Shown: piece after piece, positions 16,407 through 23,117 of the stretch
How positions within the stretch are numbered: the first letter of the stretch is position 1
Layout of the letters: each line of letters begins with the position of its first letter
Notes under the pieces: generated by a model
What the model saw: only the letters and a program-made list of their open reading frames with translations
Database searches by the model: none
What the model was told of the DNA's origin: nothing
Position numbers and translations under genes: made by a program
NCBI GenBank assembly: GCA_937891905.1
Contig: CALATT010000042.1
Coordinates: 1-23,117, forward strand
Source of the DNA: an uncultured Bacteroidales bacterium
Lineage (GTDB): Bacteria > Bacteroidota > Bacteroidia > Bacteroidales > Paludibacteraceae
Reading direction: 5' to 3'
DNA: 23,117 bases

Positions 16407-19313
16407 TTATTGTACTTTCTGACCGAAAGTGGTATATTTAACACCATCGCGGATGATGTAAACAACACCATTCTCCATCACTTTGATAGCAGCATTTGTG
16501 CTCTCTACATTCTCAAAGCCTACATTAGCTTTTGTCTTGTAGAAATACACATTATCTACAAAGAGTGACTTGCCTGCAGGAGCAGCATCGAAGAACTTGA
16601 ATTGGAAGATATTTTTCCACTCAATATTAGCCGCAGCATAAGTGCTCAATGGGATTTCAGCAGAAGTCCATGCACCTGCATTGAGTGTTACAGTAGCAAC
16701 ACCTTCTTTACCCGGGCTGATAGGAGTTACATTTACAGTAGTCATATCGGTAGCATAGAAATCAACATGTAAGAACTCCATGTCTGTAGCATCTACTGCA
16801 GGAGCGAGCTCCCAACCGAGATAGTTCATATTGGTGAAGAACATTACATTGTCGCCAGCTGCCAATTGACCATTGATAACCACTGTTGTTTGTCCCCAAC
16901 CACCAATATTGATGAATGGTGTACCCTCTGCTACATCTGAATAGATAGCAGCCACTTTCTCGTATTTAGAGAAATCAGGTACTGGAGCAGCTGCAGGAGC
17001 CACAGCAGTCTTAACAGTTACAGAAACTGGATCTGCAGCATTACCCTTATCGTCAGAAGCGATTACTGCAAGGGTATATTCTGTATTTGGAAGCAAACCA
17101 GGAACTGTGATAGAAGTAGTCATACCTGAAGCCGCAGCGCCAGTAGCTAAAATCTTATCACCATTCTTAACGGTATAGTTCACTACGCCCATGTTGTCTG
17201 TTGCAGAAACAGCGATAAGAGCAGAGAAATAGTCAGTAGAAACAGCGGTTGCAGTTACATTAGCTGGTTTCTCTGTATCCTCAATTGCGGTAGTGCGATA
17301 GAAGAATACATTATCTACTGCGATATACTCGCCTGTCAAACCACCTGCATTCCAGAACTCAATCGTGTATTGGAATAGCTTAGTCCAATCGTGACCTGCA
17401 AAGTCTGTCATAGGAATATCAAATGAATTCCACTTACCACCTACGAGCTCAAGAGTCTTGCGTGGCTCTGGTCCACCTATTGTGATAGGACGGAAAGAGA
17501 TAGAACCATCTTTTGAAGCCCATACATCCAAGTGGATATACTCCATTGTGATAACAGATGTCTCAGCGAACTGAACACCAATCATACCATCTTGAGCGAG
17601 GTTGTAGTGGAGGTAGTTGTTACCCTCAATAGCCTTCTCAGTCATTACAGGTGGTGCCCACCAACCTTCGTTATAGCTATTCAAGCTTGCTGGAGCAAAT
17701 GGATAACTATTGCTATACAAACTCTTCACTTGGTCTGCTGGCCATGTAGGTACAGGAGCAGCCACAGTTGGCTCGGTTGTGTATGCATCGGTAGTAACGG
17801 TGAGTGCCTTGCTGTTCTCTGACTCGTTCTCACCTCCGTCAATAGCGGTGATAACGAAATTATATGTAGTACCACCTACGAGGTTGTTGATAGTAATCTT
17901 GCCATCAATAGCACCTAATTTCACATCAATATTATTAGCAGCATCTACTACATGGTATGCTACTACTTCGCCATTATCGGTGGCAGAAACATTGATTACA
18001 ACAGATGTACCTGTCTTGCTCTCCAATGAAACAGCTCCCATCTGTGGTTTCTCTGTGTCACCGCTATCTTTCCATGGAGTGCCATATACTTGGAATTCGT
18101 AAATCTTCATACCCCACTCTGTTGCAGCCTTGGTGCTCCAGAAACGGATATAGCGTACTTTCTTGTTGTCAACGGTGAACTTAATATCCTTGGTATGACC
18201 ATTAACACCTGCATTACCGTTATGCTCAAATACTTGTTTCCATGTGTTTGCATCTGCAGAGAAATCTACATGGTATGCTTGTGAGCAAGCGCCCTCAAAT
18301 ACGATAGAAACCTTTGCTATATCATAGAATGCACCGAGGTCCACTACAAACCAAGCGTCGTATGTACGAGCCTCTTCGTCACCTGCAGTACCATTGGTAG
18401 CACTTCCTTGCCACTCTGTACCACCATTACCATCCACTACGCGGTTTACATCATTATTGCCTGTAGAACTTGCATAGATAGATTTACCTACTGCGATATT
18501 CTCCATAGGAGCACCTTCTTGGAGCAATACTTGGAATTCATAGAATGATTGTCCATAACCAGTAGCACGCTTTGTGCCGTGATACTTGATGTATTGAGCA
18601 GTTACAGGAGTCTCGAAATAAATCTCTTGCCATCCAGCAGCAGCAAGTGCTGTCTCGGTGTATAATGGCTGATAAGCAACGCCATCAGTAGAATAGGTTA
18701 ATTCGAATTGTGAGCAGAATGCACCTTCCCAGTTGATACGAATATAGTTGAAGGTGCGAGCCTTACCCATATTAAGGGTGAAAGTCTCATCGTCTGTGAA
18801 TGCAGACTCCCAACGAGTACCATTGTTGCCGTCAATAGCTGCGTCTGCATTACCGCTGGAAGCAGTAGCAGTTGCGCCATTAGAAGCGAGGGCGAAGTTG
18901 ACATCATACTCCAAACCGCCTTCGTTGCCAGCACCACCAGCTACACCATCTTCATAATAAACGGTGAATACATAGGTCTTCAATGCATCTACTACGGTTA
19001 CTTCTGTCTCTTTTGCGGTGAAAGCAGATAGATACAAGCAAATACCTGCTCCGTCAATCTGATACTTACCCTCTGGTAATGAACATGATTGTACACCCGC
19101 TCCAAAGTGGGTGTAAATACCCGCCTCAGCAGCCCAACCTGGTTGTTGAATGTTAATTACTGTTTGGCCATCAGCTGGAGCTACTTTGAACTTATTGGTA
19201 TAAGCGGCATTTCCTGAACCGTTACCAAGCCATTCATAGGCATTCCAATCAATAGCAGCAAAAGACATCATGCTTGCGCACATAAGTGCAACGAGTAAAG
19301 ATAACTTTTTCAT
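16407..19313 (-). CDS. Secreted multidomain discoidin/FN3/carbohydrate-binding protein with C-terminal tail
   Basis: A 968-residue secreted protein without a catalytic domain that I can recognise. Order: signal peptide 1-19; an uncharacterised domain 21-123 (YEWLGNGSGN, then KYQIDGAGICLYLSAFTA); discoidin F5/8-type C (CBM32-like) domains at about 135-265 and 271-411; FN3 at 419-508; a beta-sandwich at 515-673 ending VDNVFFYR; a second FN3 at 679-770; a second beta-sandwich at 775-927 ending VDNVYFYK; and a tail at 932-968 (KVMENGVVYIIR, then Y...GQ). The beta-sandwiches match the C-terminal domain of the SGBP, so a glucan-binding role is likely. The lack of a lipobox plus the tail suggests secretion by a different route from the lipoproteins. 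It is 72 bp upstream of susC and presumably belongs to the same locus. Confidence 0.75.
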   Translation of the reverse strand: MKKLSLLVALMCASMMSFAAIDWNAYEWLGNGSGNAAYTNKFKVAPADGQTVINIQQPGWAAEAGIYTHFGAGVQSCSLPEGKYQIDGAGICLYLSAFTAKETEVTVVDALKTYVFTVYYEDGVAGGAGNEGGLEYDVNFALASNGATATASSGNADAAIDGNNGTRWESAFTDDETFTLNMGKARTFNYIRINWEGAFCSQFELTYSTDGVAYQPLYTETALAAAGWQEIYFETPVTAQYIKYHGTKRATGYGQSFYEFQVLLQEGAPMENIAVGKSIYASSTGNNDVNRVVDGNGGTEWQGSATNGTAGDEEARTYDAWFVVDLGAFYDIAKVSIVFEGACSQAYHVDFSADANTWKQVFEHNGNAGVNGHTKDIKFTVDNKKVRYIRFWSTKAATEWGMKIYEFQVYGTPWKDSGDTEKPQMGAVSLESKTGTSVVINVSATDNGEVVAYHVVDAANNIDVKLGAIDGKITINNLVGGTTYNFVITAIDGGENESENSKALTVTTDAYTTEPTVAAPVPTWPADQVKSLYSNSYPFAPASLNSYNEGWWAPPVMTEKAIEGNNYLHYNLAQDGMIGVQFAETSVITMEYIHLDVWASKDGSISFRPITIGGPEPRKTLELVGGKWNSFDIPMTDFAGHDWTKLFQYTIEFWNAGGLTGEYIAVDNVFFYRTTAIEDTEKPANVTATAVSTDYFSALIAVSATDNMGVVNYTVKNGDKILATGAAASGMTTSITVPGLLPNTEYTLAVIASDDKGNAADPVSVTVKTAVAPAAAPVPDFSKYEKVAAIYSDVAEGTPFINIGGWGQTTVVINGQLAAGDNVMFFTNMNYLGWELAPAVDATDMEFLHVDFYATDMTTVNVTPISPGKEGVATVTLNAGAWTSAEIPLSTYAAANIEWKNIFQFKFFDAAPAGKSLFVDNVYFYKTKANVGFENVESTNAAIKVMENGVVYIIRDGVKYTTFGQKVQ

Positions 19314-19345
19314 AACTAATTAGATTTGATTAATAATAAAGTTAA

Positions 19346-20422
19346 TTATAATTGATTTCCTAAAATAGAATATCTCCTTCCGTTTTGCTCGATATAGAGC
19401 ACACCATTCTCAATCACCTTTGTACTTTGTACATCGTCCCCTTGTACTTTGTCTATGCCTTGTGTGCTAATTCCCTTCTCGCTTCCCACTACATAATTGA
19501 GGTCAATGCGCGTAGCGCCACCCGCGTATGCCATGTAGAAGAAGAGCACTAATGTTGTTCCATCCTCGTAGGTGTCAGTAGTGGTGAATTGTGCGCTGCG
19601 GCCTTGCATAATCATCGTATGGAATACATCCTGAATAGCCACTTGAGGTACAATACCCACTATCTCCTTATCCCAGCGGGTAGCGAAAGTGAGTGTTTGG
19701 TCTGCATTACGGGTGATAGACCAAGTGAAAGTGCATGTAGCACCTGCTATCTCGGCTTTCTCAACACCCTGATAAACAGCAGGAGTGAGGTTCACCTTAT
19801 CCTTGAAAGTGGCAGTGATAGTCACATTATCAGCAGGCATACTGAATTGGTTCTTGGTCACAGTAATGCTATTATTCTGACCATCTGTTACGAACCATTT
19901 ATCGAGCTGCTTGCCCTCATTAGGTGTAGCGGTAAGCGTCACCACCTCGCCATACTTAGCACTCGTCTTATCAGCGGCAATAGCGCCGTCAGCACTTGGC
20001 TGCACAACTGTGATGGTGTAGGCCGTGGCATCGTTATTACATAATCCCCATTCAATATCTGTAGGCCAAGAGAAAGTCACTTCACCTGGCATGAGGATAT
20101 ATAGCGGTGTGTAGAAATCAGGCGCAGTGGACGAAGTGAATGCTATGGTAGCAGTCTTCTTATCTGCGCTGATAGTGAGATAAGTACGGATATCCGTTGC
20201 TTGATTCTCATTGATATGCATGAATGAACCACCCAAACCATTGATATCTACTTCAGATTCAATCGTTATTTGGTATTGATCTATGCCAAAGCGTTCGCAG
20301 GACAAATAGATGGTATTCGCTCCTGCACTGATTGCTTCTTGGCAATACTGCTTCGCGTTAACAGGTAACGCGAAGAACAGTATTGTTGCAATCATCATGA
20401 AGAAATTTTTTGTTATATGCAT
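19346..20422 (-). CDS. Secreted protein: module A, InlB-type repeat, module B, sorting-type tail
   Basis: A 358-residue secreted protein of unknown function. Signal peptide 1-23 (ALPVNA/KQY). Residues 24-128 are a beta-rich module (A) also found in the upstream giant protein: YCQ.AI..., INGLGGSFMHINEN, TISADKKTATIAF, TDIEWGLC. Residues 135-207 resemble a divergent InlB-type repeat (GEVVTLTATPNEGKQLDKW, then MPADNVTITATF). Residues 210-317 are module B (WSITRNADQTLTF, then TYEDGTTLVLFFYMAYAGG, then YVVGSEKG), present three times in the locus. Residues 322-358 are the shared tail (STKVIENGVLYI). No catalytic motif is visible. Cysteines 27 and 42 may form a disulphide. Binding of glycan or another surface ligand is a guess from context. 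Confidence 0.7.
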   Translation of the reverse strand: MHITKNFFMMIATILFFALPVNAKQYCQEAISAGANTIYLSCERFGIDQYQITIESEVDINGLGGSFMHINENQATDIRTYLTISADKKTATIAFTSSTAPDFYTPLYILMPGEVTFSWPTDIEWGLCNNDATAYTITVVQPSADGAIAADKTSAKYGEVVTLTATPNEGKQLDKWFVTDGQNNSITVTKNQFSMPADNVTITATFKDKVNLTPAVYQGVEKAEIAGATCTFTWSITRNADQTLTFATRWDKEIVGIVPQVAIQDVFHTMIMQGRSAQFTTTDTYEDGTTLVLFFYMAYAGGATRIDLNYVVGSEKGISTQGIDKVQGDDVQSTKVIENGVLYIEQNGRRYSILGNQL

Positions 20423-20453
20423 CGCTGCTTTTTTTTATTCGTTATTAATGTAG

Positions 20454-20576
20454 TTATTGTGGATCAACACCTGGGTCTATTCCGCCATCAGTAAATCCCG
20501 GAGCGCTCACCACCATTAGTGAGTCCATCTTGATTGACAATACCTCTACAATAGGTTTGATATAAACTGTTTTCAT
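20454..20576 (-). CDS. 40-residue mini-protein (MKTVYIKPIVEV type)
   Basis: A short intact frame, MKTVYIKPIVEVLSIKMDSL at the start, then MVVSAPGFTDGGIDPGVDPQ and a TAA stop. It starts 22 bp after the stop of the giant protein and ends 31 bp before the next gene, filling an otherwise unusually wide gap. The start form M-K-x-x-Y-x-K-P-x-[IV]-x-[VL] followed by a hydrophobic stretch and a Gly/Asp/Pro-rich end resembles a class of short unannotated proteins common in Bacteroidales genomes. The function of that class is unknown to me. There is no cleavable signal peptide and no clear transmembrane helix. It is called a gene because of the family-like N-terminus, intact frame and operon spacing. 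Confidence 0.65.
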   Translation of the reverse strand: MKTVYIKPIVEVLSIKMDSLMVVSAPGFTDGGIDPGVDPQ

Positions 20577-20597
20577 ATTTGTATATTTGTATGTTTT

Positions 20598-23117
20598 TTA
20601 TTTTACTAATTGTCCTTGCGCGTTATATGTGCGCTCGCCGCGTATTATATAAAGAGTACCATCGATCATTACTTTTGTACTTGGCACTTTATCACTTTGC
20701 ACATTTTCCATTCCGGTCGCCACTTGTGGACCCAGTACGATACGCGCTGCTTTAGAACCAACCAATGCTTGGGATTCTACTGGGATAGTGAAGTAGCAAC
20801 GGAAACTCTTCATATTCGTTCCTCCCTCAGCAGGAGAATAAAGGTAATTGTTTGGACCAACGAAACGCTTGTTGTCACCCTCTAATGTAGTTGGAGCGAA
20901 TGTACCTTGGAAATGCATGTGTGCACTCTCTGCCTTTTGTGGCGCAGCACCTGGATTTACATTCTTAATGGTCACGGCTTCAATCATTGGAACGGTTACA
21001 GTGCTTACACCAGGCTTGAGGAGGTATGGTCTTCCAGCCTCTAATGTATTCACATAATTGAAATTGAGGTGAATGAGTGAACCACGATCTTCTGAATTGC
21101 CTAATGTAGCCAATGTGTATCCAGCACCGAAGGTCGCTGCCAATTGTGCCTCGTCCATATCAAATGGCAAGCACAATGTGTACCACTCGTCCGTGTTAGG
21201 GAATGTACGGTTAATATATGCATCAACTACCTTATCTGCATATTCTTCAATCTTAGCTGTATTATCTGCTTGATCGCCAAAGGCAACCAAAGTATTAGGC
21301 TTCTCATTGGATGAACCTACTATATAATTTACATCCCAACGGTCTGCACCACCCTCGATAGTTGGATAGAAAAACATAGAATGGGTAGCACCATCTTCGT
21401 AAGTATTAGTGGATGTCCATTCTGCTATGCGGCCAGTTTCATCTTGAGTCATGGTTCGATAGGTTCCATCGTTGAGTTGCATGGACATACCGGTAACTGT
21501 CTCAGATAAAACAGTTCTGTAAGTAAGTGTGCGGTCAGATGTACGAGTAATACTGTAGTTAACAGCAATAGGATTTCCTTTTAACTCAAAGACAGCTGTT
21601 CCATACCAAGTGGCTGGTTCTAATGCACCTACTACGGTTACTTCGCAAGTTGCAGTTTTACCATTGTTACTGGTAGCAGTAATAGTGGTTGTTCCCCCTG
21701 CTATTGCAGTTACTAATCCATTATTATCTACAGTAGCAATATTGTTATCATCTGAACTCCATACGAGAGTTTTATCATCAGCAAACGAAGGCACTACAGA
21801 CGCAACTAATTGGATAGTTTCGTCTTTCATCAAACTTACTGTTGAATGAGAAATAACAACTGATTCTACAGCAGTACTTGGTTTCTCATTAGAAGCACCA
21901 ACTACATATTCGTTGGCTAACTCAATTCGAGGACCACCGAAGTAGAAGAAATGTTCCGGTTTTATTTGTGTACCAGATTCATATGTAGTAGTGGTAGTGA
22001 AGGACGCCTTACGCTCCGAGTCTGTATAACCTGTTAGCGTATTCCAAGCACCATTGTTAATCTGCATAACCTTTCCGGATGCATCTCCTCCGAAATAAAC
22101 AGTATAAGTTAATGTTCTATCTATATTACGAGTAATAGAGTACATAACTGGCATGTTATCCCATTCTGCGATGGTGGTTAATCCCCACCATGTTTTCTCA
22201 GAAATGGTATTAACGGTTACATTGCATGTCGCAGTTTTTCCGTTTGCGCTGGTCGCAGTAATAACTGCTTCACCCACAGCATTACCGCCTATTACACCGT
22301 CGTTTGATACAGAAACTTTGGACTCATCGCTGGAACTCCAAGAAACAATTTGATTAATTGCGTATGCTGGAGTAAATATAGGAACGAGTGTCTTAAATCC
22401 TCCTACTTCAATTGTTGTTTCTGCCGGCTCTAATGCGATAGACTCTACTTCTACATTATCTTCACAACTTACTGTGTACTCAATATTAGTGAGTTGTGGA
22501 AAACTAGCCTCAAATCCTCCATCTAAAACCACAAACAATGGATCGGTCATGTATGGTTCTTTCTCTGCGCTAAAAGTAGCTATTAATGTGCGTTTATCAG
22601 CAGATAATGTACCTTGATTACGAAGGTTTATAACATGTGTGTTTGGTTGCATATAGAAATTTGTACCACCGAAATTCAGCATCGCTTCTGCAGAACGAAC
22701 AACGAGTGTATACTCATTCTCAGCCGTACGCTTCATGGTTACATACGCATCGTGTGCTTGTCCGTCATTGGTTGATTGTACTAAAGTGTTGCAATATGTA
22801 GTACCTAACTTACGGAAGTTTGCAGTTAATGTAGTGTTAGCATCAACAACTGTTGTATAAATAGGATTAGTAGAAACAATAGTACTTCCTGCGGTCCAAT
22901 TAACGAAAATATATCCGTCATTAGCCACTGCGCTGAATGTCACTTCCGAACCTGTCGCAACTTCATCTACTTCTACACCTTCTTGCTTCACAGTCGCACT
23001 TCCCATCGCTGCATTGTTAACTCTTGCAGAAACAATTTTTGTAGGAGTAGCAGATAAGGTACCAAATACTTGGAATTCGAAAATCTTCATACCCCACTCT
23101 GTTGCAGCCTTAGTGCT
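20598..23117 (-). CDS. Giant secreted multidomain protein, N-terminus cut by the window edge
   Basis: 839 codons are visible and the frame runs off the right edge; the first in-frame ATG (23090) is internal, because the upstream codons S-T-K-A-A-T-E-W-G continue a discoidin domain matching residues 393-401 of the 968-residue protein. Residues below are counted from that ATG: end of an F5/8 C domain (to 12); InlB-type repeat 15-94; module A 97-212; BIG2 213-294; module B 297-403; BIG2 408-487; module B 491-598; a domain 600-793 with WYTLCLPFDMDEAQ, AGRPYLLKPG and FRCYFTIP, a type seen at the ends of Bacteroidales surface proteins; tail 794-830 (STKVMIDGTLYIIR). No catalytic motif is visible. 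It is probably a large extracellular binding or structural protein of the glucan locus, secreted by the same route as the other tailed proteins. Confidence 0.75.
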   Translation of the reverse strand, partial: STKAATEWGMKIFEFQVFGTLSATPTKIVSARVNNAAMGSATVKQEGVEVDEVATGSEVTFSAVANDGYIFVNWTAGSTIVSTNPIYTTVVDANTTLTANFRKLGTTYCNTLVQSTNDGQAHDAYVTMKRTAENEYTLVVRSAEAMLNFGGTNFYMQPNTHVINLRNQGTLSADKRTLIATFSAEKEPYMTDPLFVVLDGGFEASFPQLTNIEYTVSCEDNVEVESIALEPAETTIEVGGFKTLVPIFTPAYAINQIVSWSSSDESKVSVSNDGVIGGNAVGEAVITATSANGKTATCNVTVNTISEKTWWGLTTIAEWDNMPVMYSITRNIDRTLTYTVYFGGDASGKVMQINNGAWNTLTGYTDSERKASFTTTTTYESGTQIKPEHFFYFGGPRIELANEYVVGASNEKPSTAVESVVISHSTVSLMKDETIQLVASVVPSFADDKTLVWSSDDNNIATVDNNGLVTAIAGGTTTITATSNNGKTATCEVTVVGALEPATWYGTAVFELKGNPIAVNYSITRTSDRTLTYRTVLSETVTGMSMQLNDGTYRTMTQDETGRIAEWTSTNTYEDGATHSMFFYPTIEGGADRWDVNYIVGSSNEKPNTLVAFGDQADNTAKIEEYADKVVDAYINRTFPNTDEWYTLCLPFDMDEAQLAATFGAGYTLATLGNSEDRGSLIHLNFNYVNTLEAGRPYLLKPGVSTVTVPMIEAVTIKNVNPGAAPQKAESAHMHFQGTFAPTTLEGDNKRFVGPNNYLYSPAEGGTNMKSFRCYFTIPVESQALVGSKAARIVLGPQVATGMENVQSDKVPSTKVMIDGTLYIIRGERTYNAQGQLVK

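Noticed and set aside
19589..20044. Open frame of 151 codons on the plus strand
   Set aside because: Antisense to the 358-residue protein gene, with no recognisable motif and no fitting context.
23088..23090. ATG as start of the giant protein gene
   Set aside because: The frame is open upstream to the edge and encodes a continued discoidin domain, so this Met is internal.

Overview
The window looks like chromosomal DNA of a Bacteroidales bacterium (Bacteroidota), probably a host-associated or gut lineage; genus cannot be settled from this sequence. The evidence is a SusC/SusD pair, lipoproteins with Bacteroidota-type signal peptides, A/T-rich leaders without Shine-Dalgarno sites, BIG2-rich surface proteins, and a recurring C-terminal tail of the sorting-signal kind.

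All recognised genes lie on the minus strand, so transcription runs from right to left. In transcription order: a truncated giant multidomain secreted protein (20598 to the right edge); a 40-residue mini-protein (20454-20576); a 358-residue secreted protein sharing modules with the giant one; a 968-residue secreted discoidin/FN3/carbohydrate-binding protein; SusC; SusD; a BIG2-containing surface lipoprotein in the SusE/SGBP position; a lipoprotein BIG2-BIG2-GH16 glucanase; a lipoprotein GH128 glucanase with a C-terminal CBM-like domain; two further GH16 laminarinases; a GPH-type sugar:cation symporter; and a large cytoplasmic phosphorylase of the GH161/GH149 type. Gaps are about 8 to 84 bp except the 175 bp that hold the mini-protein, which suggests one long operon with two internal hairpins that bracket the SusC-SusD-SGBP core.

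Together this is a polysaccharide utilisation locus for beta-1,3-glucan (laminarin, curdlan-like or mixed-linkage glucan). Surface GH16 and GH128 enzymes cut the polymer, the surface binding proteins and SusC/SusD capture and import oligosaccharides, the remaining GH16 enzymes may shorten them, the symporter carries them across the inner membrane, and the phosphorylase releases glucose 1-phosphate. No GH3 beta-glucosidase and no regulator is visible here.

Beyond the phosphorylase gene lies about 420 bp of noncoding DNA with degenerate tandem repeats and competing inverted repeats, then the end of an IS3-family insertion sequence (orfA with an A7G frameshift site; orfB runs off the left edge).

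The most novel material is at the upstream (right) end: two uncharacterised repeated beta-rich modules, a shared C-terminal tail found only on non-lipoproteins, and a mini-protein between the multidomain genes.
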